From a virus: a stretch of 27,808 bases of DNA. Shown piece by piece: positions 1 through 5,890 of the stretch. A program made the position numbers and the translations under genes. The stretch spans positions 1 through 27,808 of the IMG/VR virus record IMGVR_UViG_3300034061_003499; one strand, 5' to 3'. Within the stretch, counting starts at the first letter, position 1, and each line of letters starts with the position of its first letter. The notes under the pieces are model-generated. The model was given only the letters and a program-made list of their open reading frames with translations, was not told the DNA's origin and did no database searches.

Positions 1-318
1 ACCGTACTCACCGTTCTCCACAGTGCGGTTAGCAACCCACCGACCACCGATCCAACGGAGTTCGAAAGGGGTTTCCCAAGGATCGCACACCACAACATCG
101 TTGTCGAGGATGCTGAAATCAACCACGTACTCCTCGAACATTTCGTTGCGGGTTTCGACCAGAGCCTTCAGGGTGGGGATACCGCGCTCCTTAATGGTCA
201 GGACATTCGCAGGGGTAAGATCGGGAACAACAAAAACCTCGCCGCCCTTCATCTTCCAGTAGGGCTTCTCGGCAGTACCGTAGTTTTCGCGGATTTGAGT
301 AGTGATGACGATCTTCAT
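1..318 (-). CDS. Hypothetical protein, 3' end cut off by the window
   Basis: The first 106 codons are visible and the frame runs open off the left edge, so the C-terminus is missing. The protein begins MKIVITTQIRENYGTAEKPY and continues as a mixed alpha/beta-looking sequence with no motif I recognise. The ATG at 318 is supported by GGAGCG seven to ten bases upstream and by a consensus promoter at 348-376, leaving a leader of about 23-25 bases. It is one of a run of small phage genes with their own promoters. Being a gene is well supported; no function can be assigned. Confidence 0.75.
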   Translation of the reverse strand, partial: MKIVITTQIRENYGTAEKPYWKMKGGEVFVVPDLTPANVLTIKERGIPTLKALVETRNEMFEEYVVDFSILDNDVVVCDPWETPFELRWIGGRWVANRTVENGEYG

Positions 319-347
319 ATTTCGCTCCGTTTCTTGACTATGAATAC

Positions 348-376
348 AGTATATCAGGTTTGGGATTTATTGTCAA
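348..376 (-). promoter_or_regulatory. Early-type sigma70 promoter (TTGACAATAAAT class)
   Basis: Reading on the minus strand, TTGACA (376-371) is followed by a 17-bp spacer and TATACT (353-348). The first bases of the spacer are ATAAATCC, shared by eight other promoters in the window. It would drive the truncated gene ending at position 1. Confidence 0.85.
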
Positions 377-385
377 ATTTTGAGT

Positions 386-586
386 TTATTCAACCCAATC
401 AACCATCGCGTGGAAGTCTACCGGTTGACCCAGTTCAGACTCAACCACACCGTAGTCGCCATACCACCCCCGTTGAAAACCTTCTTGCGACCGAACAAAT
501 TCTACCGCTTCCTCACGGGAGCCAAACACCCCCAGCAGGTCTTCACCTTCATACGCCACAGACAACAACACCGAATAAACTCGCAT
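386..586 (-). CDS. Hypothetical small protein, 66 aa
   Basis: A short acidic protein starting MRVYSVLLSVAYEGEDLLGV, with a predicted beta strand followed by a GSREEAVEFV helix; this looks like a small phage host-takeover type protein but I recognise no family. The ATG at 586 has AGGAGC ahead of it at good spacing, and the consensus promoter at 616-644 lies about 30 bases upstream. It is transcribed as a single-gene unit between two promoters, which suggests early or independent expression. Function unknown. Confidence 0.75.
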   Translation of the reverse strand: MRVYSVLLSVAYEGEDLLGVFGSREEAVEFVRSQEGFQRGWYGDYGVVESELGQPVDFHAMVDWVE

Positions 587-615
587 AATTTGCTCCTGTT
601 TTCTAACTTGAATAC

Positions 616-644
616 AGTATAGCAGGAAACGGATTTATTGTCAA
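616..644 (-). promoter_or_regulatory. Early-type sigma70 promoter (TTGACAATAAAT class)
   Basis: TTGACA (644-639), 17-bp spacer beginning ATAAATCC, TATACT (621-616). The stop codon TGA of the upstream 73-aa gene (643-641) lies inside the -35 hexamer. It drives the 66-aa gene at 386-586. Confidence 0.87.
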
Positions 645-862
645 CGTTTGGTAATTCGCTGAAATTTCAGACGCCAGAACATTTGCCAACGACGGCTTTG
701 GGGTGTTCGATGGAGACTTTGTGTGCCGGTCATCCACTTACCGTTGATCAATTTACCAAAAGGTTTGGGTTTTGGTTGACCCTTAAGTAGCCGCTGTGAT
801 ACCCGTTCGTAGGTACCACGGAGCATTCTGCGGCTGATGGTCATGATATCCTTGGACATCAT
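641..862 (-). CDS. Hypothetical basic protein, 73 aa
   Basis: Starts MMSKDIMTISRRMLRGTYER and is strongly basic throughout (many Arg and Lys, ending RITKR), so nucleic-acid binding is conceivable but unproven. The ATG at 862 directly follows the TGA of the 55-aa gene upstream, indicating translational coupling; the second ATG, one codon on, is an equally possible start. The stop codon is embedded in the TTGACA of the next promoter. No recognised domain. The high charge and the tight packing between neighbours support a real gene, but there is no strong Shine-Dalgarno of its own. Confidence 0.6.
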   Translation of the reverse strand: MMSKDIMTISRRMLRGTYERVSQRLLKGQPKPKPFGKLINGKWMTGTQSLHRTPQSRRWQMFWRLKFQRITKR

Positions 863-1030
863 TCAACCCCGAATTGGGTAATCGACCTCTGGTTCCATAA
901 ATTCCATAGATTCTACCTCTGCATAGACCCATTGGATAGGAATCTCCATGACTTTAGCAATAATCCTGGGCTCCTGCCCGTCAGTAAGACGGTCTTGGAT
1001 TTCAATGGAAATGTCACTCATTTTAGACAT
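863..1030 (-). CDS. Hypothetical small protein, 55 aa
   Basis: A frame of 56 codons from ATG at 1030 to TGA at 865-863, starting MSKMSDISIEIQDRLTDGQE. Residues 7-36 (QDRLTDGQEPRIIAKVMEIP) resemble a small helix-turn-helix-like segment of the kind that recognises DNA, though it is too short to be sure. It fills the space between the 70-aa and 73-aa genes, with its stop abutting the next ATG. An AAGG lies 12-15 bases before the start, a weak ribosome site; ATG four codons in is an alternative start. Function unknown. Confidence 0.6.
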   Translation of the reverse strand: MSKMSDISIEIQDRLTDGQEPRIIAKVMEIPIQWVYAEVESMEFMEPEVDYPIRG

Positions 1031-1043
1031 TTTCTGTCAACCT

Positions 1044-1256
1044 TTACAGTTTAGCGATCAATTGATTGTGGATCATATCCATTTCGGATTGCTCCACATA
1101 GAAGTCGGTAGTAGGATCGTAGTACTGACCTTCACTAACATCATAGTACAGAACACGACCTGAGAAGTTGAACGGGCCCTCGAGCCCTTTGCGCGGACCA
1201 TACTTTTGACGCATTTGATCCATCTGAAAAGAATCAGCAACAACACGATAGCCCAT
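1044..1256 (-). CDS. Hypothetical protein, 70 aa
   Basis: Starts MGYRVVADSFQMDQMRQKYG and is rich in Tyr, Asp and Met, with a predicted beta-rich C-terminal half (RVLYYDVSEGQYYDPTTDFY). AAGGAG lies seven bases before the ATG, a near-perfect ribosome site, and the promoter at 1287-1315 has a consensus TATAAT. It probably heads a short unit with the 55-aa and 73-aa genes downstream. I recognise no family; a role in early infection is inferred only from the promoter class. Confidence 0.78.
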   Translation of the reverse strand: MGYRVVADSFQMDQMRQKYGPRKGLEGPFNFSGRVLYYDVSEGQYYDPTTDFYVEQSEMDMIHNQLIAKL

Positions 1257-1286
1257 CGAAAACTCCTTCTGACTGAATAAGACTCT

Positions 1287-1315
1287 ATTATAGAGCCAAA
1301 TCCATTTATTGTCAA
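1287..1315 (-). promoter_or_regulatory. Early-type sigma70 promoter (TTGACAATAAAT class)
   Basis: TTGACA (1315-1310), 17-bp spacer starting ATAAATGG, TATAAT (1292-1287): both hexamers are full consensus. The stop codon of the upstream membrane-protein gene (1314-1312) is inside the -35 box. Confidence 0.88.
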
Positions 1316-1503
1316 ATAATCAGACCAATTATACCTGCGATACCACCAACGAAGATGCCACCAAATACGATAATAAACGGCATTGTTACGGCGAGACCTT
1401 CGAGGAACACTAGTGTGTCAACACTCAACCACGGTGGGTCCCACAGTGTTATCAACAGCGTAGCAACCCAAATAGCCACAGCAATGGCAAGTATTGTCGT
1501 CAT
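1312..1503 (-). CDS. Small membrane protein, 63 aa, two predicted transmembrane helices
   Basis: Starting at the ATG at 1503 the protein reads MTTILAIAVAIWVATLLITL, giving a first hydrophobic helix at about residues 3-20, a short polar stretch (WDPPWLSVD), and a second long hydrophobic segment from about residue 28 to the C-terminus, which ends in a Gly/Ile-rich run. The start overlaps the region immediately after the TAA of the 27-aa gene (one base apart), so translational coupling is likely; a longer version would need a TTG start. The stop lies in the next promoter. Small hydrophobic phage proteins of this sort include holins and superinfection-exclusion proteins; nothing distinguishes these here. 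Confidence 0.65.
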   Translation of the reverse strand: MTTILAIAVAIWVATLLITLWDPPWLSVDTLVFLEGLAVTMPFIIVFGGIFVGGIAGIIGLII

Positions 1504-1504
1504 G

Positions 1505-1588
1505 TTACTTATTCGGTCCGGGCAATACAGCAATCAAAAAACTCACCGCAAGATAAGCCAATGCTCCAAGAAAAAAGATACCTAACAT
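1505..1588 (-). CDS. Very small hydrophobic protein, 27 aa
   Basis: A 28-codon frame begins at ATG 1588 and reads MLGIFFLGALAYLAVSFLIA before ending VLPGPNK; it is essentially one transmembrane helix. TAGGAAAT precedes the start by about 8-13 bases and can serve as ribosome site. The next gene's ATG follows its stop after a single base, so the two membrane peptides may be made in fixed ratio. It is too short to be certain, but the coupling, the hydrophobic helix and the ribosome site together argue for a real gene. Confidence 0.5.
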   Translation of the reverse strand: MLGIFFLGALAYLAVSFLIAVLPGPNK

Positions 1589-1602
1589 TATTTTATTTCC
1601 TA

Positions 1603-1875
1603 TTAGTGCAGATCGACCTGAACTTGACGGAAACCTTGAGCACCTACGACAAGACCAGTAGGCATAGTTTCGCCGCGTGACTTGGCCAGTTGACGGTCCA
1701 ATGACAACTTTGCCATTGCAGACCATACTGAAACTCGGGCATCACGGGTAGCGAATTGCTCCGCCATTTGCTGAATGGTGATGGTCATACCAACTTCCTC
1801 ACCAGTGTTCGTCATGAGAATAAAACGAAACTTTTGAGAATTCTTGAAACCGTCGATGATAGCCTTAGTACGCAT
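1603..1875 (-). CDS. Hypothetical protein, 90 aa
   Basis: Starts MRTKAIIDGFKNSQKFRFIL. It has a predicted beta hairpin (FRFILMTNTGEEVGMTITI) followed by a helical segment with QQMAEQFATRDARVSVWSAM, which has the look of a small DNA- or RNA-associated phage protein, but I recognise no family. GGAG lies eight bases upstream of the ATG. Its promoter and leader (1880-1934) are an almost exact duplicate of the leader of the 95-aa gene at 23044-23331, so the two are probably expressed together although the proteins do not look alike. Confidence 0.75.
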   Translation of the reverse strand: MRTKAIIDGFKNSQKFRFILMTNTGEEVGMTITIQQMAEQFATRDARVSVWSAMAKLSLDRQLAKSRGETMPTGLVVGAQGFRQVQVDLH

Positions 1876-1879
1876 CTGT

Positions 1880-1934
1880 CACTCCGTTAATCAATCAATA
1901 CACGTAGTATATGCCCAAACGGATTTATTGTCAA
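1880..1934 (-). repeat. 55-bp duplicated promoter-leader, copy 1
   Basis: This segment matches 23336-23390 at 53 of 55 positions by direct reading. It spans the ribosome site, leader, -10 and -35 of the gene at 1603-1875. The mismatches are at 1886 (g/a) and 1921 (g/c). Confidence 0.9.
1906..1934 (-). promoter_or_regulatory. Early-type sigma70 promoter (TTGACAATAAAT class)
   Basis: TTGACA (1934-1929), 17-bp spacer starting ATAAATCC, TATACT (1911-1906). The TGA of the upstream 255-aa gene (1933-1931) is inside the -35 hexamer. Confidence 0.88.
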
Positions 1935-2698
1935 ATATGGGCAAAATTTTTGATTTGGAAGAAATGCAAGTCATCCCGGGAATACTTGTTGATTGCAATA
2001 TTAACTACGATATTAATTTCAGGTTTGCTAAATTCTTTTTCCCAAAGACCTGCTAATGAATTATTAGGATCAATGACAAACTGATATGCATATCCTTGTG
2101 CATCTTTCAACCAATACTCACTGATTTTAGTTTTTCTCACACTTCGCTGGAACTTAATTACAGGAGTTAGTGTTAGGTTTGTTACGCCTTGAGTATTGTT
2201 GTTAATTTCTCTTGTGAATTCTTGTTTCACCTCATCGAACTTAACATCATATTCGTAGAATTCAGGTAAGCGAAATACTAGTGGCAATGTGCGCTCTACT
2301 ACTTTTTTCGAATCTCCGTGCAAAAATGCATTCAAATCTTGACGGTATTGAGAAAGTCGTTTTTCTCTCAATGTCCACATCATAATTTTCTTGCTGTAAT
2401 AATCACGTACCGTATTACCATTAACACGGTCTTCTTCTGTCACTTGTCTAAATAAGTCAGGTGAAATCAAAGAACTGATGTTTCCAACATAAGGAGTTTT
2501 GTTTGGATTTTTTCTAATCCTATACCAAGCACAACTTAATGCTAGTAAATCCTCAGTAGTTTCAATAACCTCATACTTCTTAACAAACTCAGTTGTGGGT
2601 TCTCCAAAAGAAATATTCATTGTATTAAGCATATTGGGTCTAGAATTTAACGTCAATGTCTTACCAGCAGGTAGGGTGTAAATATTTGATGAACTCAT
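1931..2698 (-). CDS. Hypothetical protein, 255 aa, end of the uvsX-uvsY operon
   Basis: With the ATG at 2698 the protein starts MSSSNIYTLPAGKTLTLNSR; its start codon overlaps the TGA of uvsY (ATGA) and GGAAGA sits nine bases upstream, so this start is preferred over a longer upstream frame. The middle is charged and helical (RDYYSKKIMMWTLREKRLSQ), the C-terminal half beta-rich with KFQRSVRKTKISEYWLKDA. T4 keeps baseplate genes 25 and 26 beside uvsY, so a structural or baseplate-related role is possible, but I cannot align it to either. Function unknown. Its stop lies in the -35 box of the next promoter. Confidence 0.75.
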   Translation of the reverse strand: MSSSNIYTLPAGKTLTLNSRPNMLNTMNISFGEPTTEFVKKYEVIETTEDLLALSCAWYRIRKNPNKTPYVGNISSLISPDLFRQVTEEDRVNGNTVRDYYSKKIMMWTLREKRLSQYRQDLNAFLHGDSKKVVERTLPLVFRLPEFYEYDVKFDEVKQEFTREINNNTQGVTNLTLTPVIKFQRSVRKTKISEYWLKDAQGYAYQFVIDPNNSLAGLWEKEFSKPEINIVVNIAINKYSRDDLHFFQIKNFAHI

Positions 2699-3150
2699 AT
2701 TGTGATATCTTCCATTCCCGCAGTGCGGAGTTTTACAATGTGGCCCATTTGCCATTGTTTGGCTTCAAGACCTTTCATAATGCCTAACCAACGATTGCGC
2801 AACAATGCAACCTCATTAATTAGTGTTTCAAAATCTATTACTTCTTGTTCACCGTCAACATACTTTTCAGCGTCACGGCTAGTCAATGCTCTATTATACG
2901 CCTCTAGATATTTTTGAAAATGTTTTCGGCGAACTTGCCTTAACTTAATATTAAGGTAATTCAATACTGCTTCTATCTCTTGCAATTGATTAAACCTATG
3001 CTCTGTGACACCGGGTAAATTGGCAATGTTTTTTTCAACATTGCCATATATCTTTACCTCTTTTTTTGCCACATCAAGTTCGGTTTCGTAGTGAGTAATG
3101 AAATCTGGTATTGCAGAAAGATCCTGCGAAACTTTTGTGTACCAAGTCAT
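2695..3150 (-). CDS. uvsY: UvsY-like recombination mediator
   Basis: A 151-aa helical protein, slightly longer than T4 UvsY (137 aa). UvsY helps load UvsX recombinase onto gp32-coated single-stranded DNA. The resemblance lies in architecture and C-terminal half: basic helices (LRQVRRKHFQKYLEAYNRAL), an acidic turn (DAEKYVDGEQEVIDFETLI), then a long helix and the ending LEAKQWQMGHIVKLRTAGME, which parallels the IKSRGFAIKHIQDMRAF end of T4 UvsY. The position two genes downstream of uvsX and in the same operon as gp32 strongly supports it. It follows the 79-aa gene after a double stop (TGATAA) and overlaps the next gene by ATGA. Sequence identity to T4 is low, so this is a family-level call. Confidence 0.72.
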   Translation of the reverse strand: MTWYTKVSQDLSAIPDFITHYETELDVAKKEVKIYGNVEKNIANLPGVTEHRFNQLQEIEAVLNYLNIKLRQVRRKHFQKYLEAYNRALTSRDAEKYVDGEQEVIDFETLINEVALLRNRWLGIMKGLEAKQWQMGHIVKLRTAGMEDITI

Positions 3151-3153
3151 TTA

Positions 3154-3393
3154 TCACCATTCTTCTTCGTCTTCTTCGTCGTCGTATTCTTCTTCTAATT
3201 CGTGCTCACTTACATAATCTTTCAACGCTGTAAGAATTTCTTTTTCACCACGAAAAGCCTCTTTAATTTCTTCTGCTTCGTGGTTATTTTCAACCAACAA
3301 ATTTACTAAAGTATCGGCTGCATCTTTTCTCTCATTCATGTCGATATGATTTCTTAATGCATCCCATACTTCTGCAACAAAATCCAAACTCAT
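3154..3393 (-). CDS. Acidic small protein between uvsX and uvsY, 79 aa
   Basis: Starts MSLDFVAEVWDALRNHIDMN; residues 1-60 look helical and the last 20 are almost all Glu and Asp (ELEEEYDDEEDEEEW). The start overlaps the uvsX stop (ATGA) with GGAG upstream, so it is translated together with uvsX and uvsY. The acidic tail recalls the C-terminal tail of gp32-type proteins, which recruits partner proteins or mimics DNA. A role as recombination accessory is inferred from context only; I know no named family. Confidence 0.72.
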   Translation of the reverse strand: MSLDFVAEVWDALRNHIDMNERKDAADTLVNLLVENNHEAEEIKEAFRGEKEILTALKDYVSEHELEEEYDDEEDEEEW

Positions 3394-4454
3394 TCTGTAA
3401 TCTCCTTAGTTATTACAGTACTTAGTTTATTTGTCGATTTTTTCTGAAAATCACTCATTACTTTGTCAAGGCATCCATCATCGTTTGACTCCCAGCCCTT
3501 ACGGAAGAACTTAAGAATCTCACCATCATCAGTGGTATAACTCAACCGATTGCCTTCTTTAGTCAACATGCCTTGACCTTCAAACAAGTCAAGTAGACCT
3601 GAGTAAGGATTCATACCTGTCTCATATGGAATCTTGACTTGAACACTTTCAAAAGGCTTTGCATAACGTGTCTTCATAACCTTACAAGCACTACGAATAC
3701 CACGCACTTCGCTGACCTTGTTGCCGTCTTCGTCTTCTTTAAGTTTGAGTTTACGCATAGCAACGACAATACTTGAAGCATAGATAAAACCTTGACCACC
3801 GCTGATTTTGTCATCAGGATCAAACATGTCTTGTGATGCATACGTGTGATTAGTTGCGACTAATCCTACATTATGACTACCGAACATATTGACACAATTA
3901 CGAACAAGACTAGTCAATGCTTTAGGCTTGCGACCCATGTCACCCTTCATATCACCTGCTTCAAACTGATTAACATCAGTAGGTGTCAACAACATACCCA
4001 GTGAGTCAAGTACAAACAATACTTTAGGCCTGTCGTCAACTGGCATAGCCTTGTAATTTTTCATAAACTCACTGATAGTCTTGGCAACGTCATCAATCAT
4101 TGCCATGTTGAGTTTCAACAGTTTATCTTCTGCGGTGTCGACACCTAGCGCCCTTAGCCAATCTTCATCTAGTGCGTTTTCACTGTCAACTAAAACAACA
4201 AGGATTCCTTGTTGTTGTGCGTGGCGAACGAGGTTACCTGAACAGATGTAACTTTTGCCTGATCCGCTTTCGCCAGCGAAGACAGTAACTTTGCCTAGAG
4301 GTACGCCTTTGTTAAAATCACCGCTAATGAGATAGTTAAGAGCATAATTTCCTGTACTAACCCAATCAGTAGGGTCGTTGAAACCAATGCTCAAACCTTC
4401 AATAGACTTGGTGATGTCCTTTCTAAACTTACTTATATCAAAAGGTTTTCCCAA
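3390..4454 (-). CDS. uvsX: UvsX/RecA-like recombinase with TTG start
   Basis: A 354-aa RecA/Rad51-family ATPase that would form filaments on single-stranded DNA and carry out strand invasion in recombination-dependent replication. Visible features: Walker A GESGSGKS at residues 61-68; the VDSENALDEDWL segment at 89-100; Walker B VLFVLD at 145-150; the loop region QFEAGDMKGDMGRKPKAL; the ATNHTY motif near 200-205; and KISGGQGFIYASS near 216-228. The length is close to T4 UvsX (about 390 aa). No in-frame ATG exists before residue 118, and AGGAG sits six bases before a TTG at 4454, so the start is taken as TTG. It overlaps the downstream acidic gene by ATGA. Confidence 0.95.
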   Translation of the reverse strand: MGKPFDISKFRKDITKSIEGLSIGFNDPTDWVSTGNYALNYLISGDFNKGVPLGKVTVFAGESGSGKSYICSGNLVRHAQQQGILVVLVDSENALDEDWLRALGVDTAEDKLLKLNMAMIDDVAKTISEFMKNYKAMPVDDRPKVLFVLDSLGMLLTPTDVNQFEAGDMKGDMGRKPKALTSLVRNCVNMFGSHNVGLVATNHTYASQDMFDPDDKISGGQGFIYASSIVVAMRKLKLKEDEDGNKVSEVRGIRSACKVMKTRYAKPFESVQVKIPYETGMNPYSGLLDLFEGQGMLTKEGNRLSYTTDDGEILKFFRKGWESNDDGCLDKVMSDFQKKSTNKLSTVITKEITE

Positions 4455-4467
4455 TTTATTCTCCTAA

Positions 4468-4704
4468 TTATTTTTGTGTAACACTCATGTACATTCTATC
4501 AGCAAAACTGATTTTATCAAGGTATTCTGGACAGTTATCAGCAATACGTTCTAGTTCGTAATCGCTAGGGTAATGCCTTAGTACACCACGTGCTCTATCT
4601 CTAATTAATGACGGAACCCTAGGAGTGCGGCCAGGGTCACATAATTCTTCCAATAATTTTTTACCTTGCTTGAGGGCACGGTAACGTTCGTCTGGTAATG
4701 TCAT
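4468..4704 (-). CDS. BPSL0761-family protein, 78 aa
   Basis: The sequence MTLPDERYRALKQGKKLLEE, then LCDPGRTPRVPSLIRDRARG and VLRHYPSDYELERIA, matches the pattern I recall for the BPSL0761 family, small proteins of unknown function found mainly in Burkholderiales and relatives and in their phages. AAGGAG lies six bases before the ATG. It sits between gp32 and uvsX in the recombination operon, separated from gp32 by a GC-rich hairpin. The family has no assigned biochemical role; its presence is one of the better pointers to a betaproteobacterial host. Confidence 0.75.
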   Translation of the reverse strand: MTLPDERYRALKQGKKLLEELCDPGRTPRVPSLIRDRARGVLRHYPSDYELERIADNCPEYLDKISFADRMYMSVTQK

Positions 4705-4720
4705 GATATTCTCCTTAGGA

Positions 4721-4736
4721 AGGGGCCGTAGCCCCT
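4721..4736 (-). other. Intergenic GC-rich hairpin between the gp32 and BPSL0761-like genes
   Basis: Arms AGGGGC and GCCCCT flank a four-base loop (TACG on the minus strand). No T-run follows; the next bases lead into the ribosome site of the BPSL0761-like gene. It is more likely to stabilise or process the gp32 message, giving more gp32 than recombinase, than to terminate fully. Confidence 0.55.
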
Positions 4737-4744
4737 ATTCCCTA

Positions 4745-5728
4745 TTATGCAGACTTGTTTTGTCTAGCCTTGATCATGGCTAGAATATCTGCTGCCTTGT
4801 CACCTGATGTTGACTTCGCAGGAACCTTTACAGGCTGTGCTGCTGCAGGTTCTTCGTCATCCCATGGGGGACTAGAATCAGCCTTTGTTTCTTGCTTTGC
4901 AACAGGTGCTTCAGATGCCGGTGCAGCATTACTAGGAGCCTCAAGTCCGAATGGACGATAGTATTGACCCCAGCGCTCTGCGTCATACGGTTGACCTTCT
5001 ACGCTTGCTTCAAACATTTCCTTGATGATGCGCAATTCTGCTTCGCTTGGCTTCTTGGGCAAGAAGTCCTTAAGATTGAACAATCCATGTGTTTCAATTG
5101 CAGTTTGTTCGGCTTCAGTCAATGCCGTTTCACGGCGTGCCCAATTACTTGTTGAGTAATCAGCATATCCACCCTTACTAGTCTTCTTGATGTTGAAGTC
5201 CAAACCACGAGTATAATCAGTAGGTAGTTCCATAATTTCAGGATCCATCAAACCACTCTTAATGATAGGGATAATTTGTGGACTGATAATGAAACGACGA
5301 ATTGGGTTCGCAGGAGCCTTGTCATCACCCATTGGGTTTTGACGAACAAAACCTTGGAACAAATAACTACGCTTCTTCCAATACTTGTTAGCCATATCCT
5401 TTAGAGTTTCATCCTTATACCATGGACGAACTTCTGCCAAGATAGGACAACTATCACCATACATTTCTACGCAGGGGACTTGAACTTCTACACGCTTCAT
5501 ATTAGAGTCACCCTTGACTCCGTTGAAGGGAAGTTTAATGATTTGACGCTCTACCCAGAAAAATTCATTCTTCGTATCTCCGTCTGGCAAGAATCGCAAG
5601 GTAGCAGTAGTACCTTCGTCCATATTCCAGTGTGGGTAGATTGAGTTATCAGATGAGCCGCCAGAGCCCTTTTGAGATTTGTTTTCTTGTGCCGCAATAC
5701 GGGCACGAATTTCTGCTAATGTTGCCAT
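4745..5728 (-). CDS. 32: gp32-like single-stranded DNA-binding protein
   Basis: 327 aa, close to T4 gp32 (301 aa). The N-terminal basic segment MATLAEIRARIAAQENKSQK would be the self-interaction region. The core contains WNMDEGTTATLRFLPDGD (34-51) and FFWVERQIIKLPFNG, then VEVQVPCVEMYGDSCPILAE (80-99) and DMANKYWKKRSYLFQGFVRQ, which is the typical gp32 fold. The C-terminal part is low-complexity with an acidic SSPPWDDEEPAAAQ patch that in T4 recruits replication and recombination partners, but here a basic segment follows it. Only two cysteines (86 and 94) remain of the T4 zinc site. It heads the recombination operon behind an early and a possible late promoter and has an AAGGAAA ribosome site. 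Confidence 0.92.
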   Translation of the reverse strand: MATLAEIRARIAAQENKSQKGSGGSSDNSIYPHWNMDEGTTATLRFLPDGDTKNEFFWVERQIIKLPFNGVKGDSNMKRVEVQVPCVEMYGDSCPILAEVRPWYKDETLKDMANKYWKKRSYLFQGFVRQNPMGDDKAPANPIRRFIISPQIIPIIKSGLMDPEIMELPTDYTRGLDFNIKKTSKGGYADYSTSNWARRETALTEAEQTAIETHGLFNLKDFLPKKPSEAELRIIKEMFEASVEGQPYDAERWGQYYRPFGLEAPSNAAPASEAPVAKQETKADSSPPWDDEEPAAAQPVKVPAKSTSGDKAADILAMIKARQNKSA

Positions 5729-5800
5729 GATAATATTTCCTTATAAAATTGAGATGGTCTCTTTAAAATTGTCGCCACTACCTATTAGTGACTAACACAG
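5729..5800 (-). promoter_or_regulatory. Structured 5' leader of gp32, possible autoregulatory operator
   Basis: About 70 transcribed bases precede the ATG. The far part can fold (CACTA/TAGTG arms at 5776-5780 and 5786-5790), and the near part around the ribosome site is A/U-rich and contains two copies of CAATTTTA. T4 gene 32 is repressed by its own product binding an unstructured A/U-rich ribosome site nucleated at an upstream pseudoknot. The same layout is seen here, but regulation is inferred. Confidence 0.35.
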
Positions 5801-5806
5801 TGTACA

Positions 5807-5835
5807 AGTATAGCAGTGCTTGCACGTTGTGTCAA
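5807..5835 (-). promoter_or_regulatory. Sigma70 promoter of the gp32-uvsX-uvsY operon
   Basis: TTGACA (5835-5830), 17-bp spacer, TATACT (5812-5807). Unlike the other strong promoters it lacks the ATAAAT extension after TTGACA. Confidence 0.85.
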
Positions 5836-5838
5836 TAC

Positions 5839-5846
5839 TATTTATC
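5839..5846 (-). promoter_or_regulatory. NATAAATA late-promoter-like motif upstream of gp32
   Basis: GATAAATA on the minus strand, immediately upstream of the TTGACA of the gp32 promoter. It may give gp32 a second, late start. Confidence 0.45.
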
Positions 5847-5857
5847 CCAGATATGGT

Positions 5858-5881
5858 AAACCGCACATTTTTGTGCGGTTT
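5858..5881. terminator. Hairpin terminator between the 764-aa gene and gp32
   Basis: A perfect 10-bp stem (AAACCGCACA with TGTGCGGTTT) and a four-base loop lie about 10 bases after the stop of the 764-aa gene. The best T-run follows on the plus strand; on the minus strand only TTT within the stem end is present, with an A-rich lead. It separates the late block from the gp32 promoter. Confidence 0.65.
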
Positions 5882-5890
5882 TTTGTGTGT

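Noticed and set aside
1589-1726. Long frame reading into the 90-aa gene ahead of the 27-aa membrane peptide
   Set aside because: The upstream part overlaps a well-supported gene in another frame and has an unlikely Arg/Ser/Cys-rich composition; the short form has its own ribosome site.
348-2000. CRISPR-like array from repeated short motifs
   Set aside because: The repeats are promoter elements at irregular distances with genes between them, not regularly spaced repeats and spacers.
2699-2755. Longer N-terminus for the 255-aa protein
   Set aside because: It would overlap uvsY by about 60 bases; ATG at 2698 has the ATGA overlap and a GGAAGA ribosome site.
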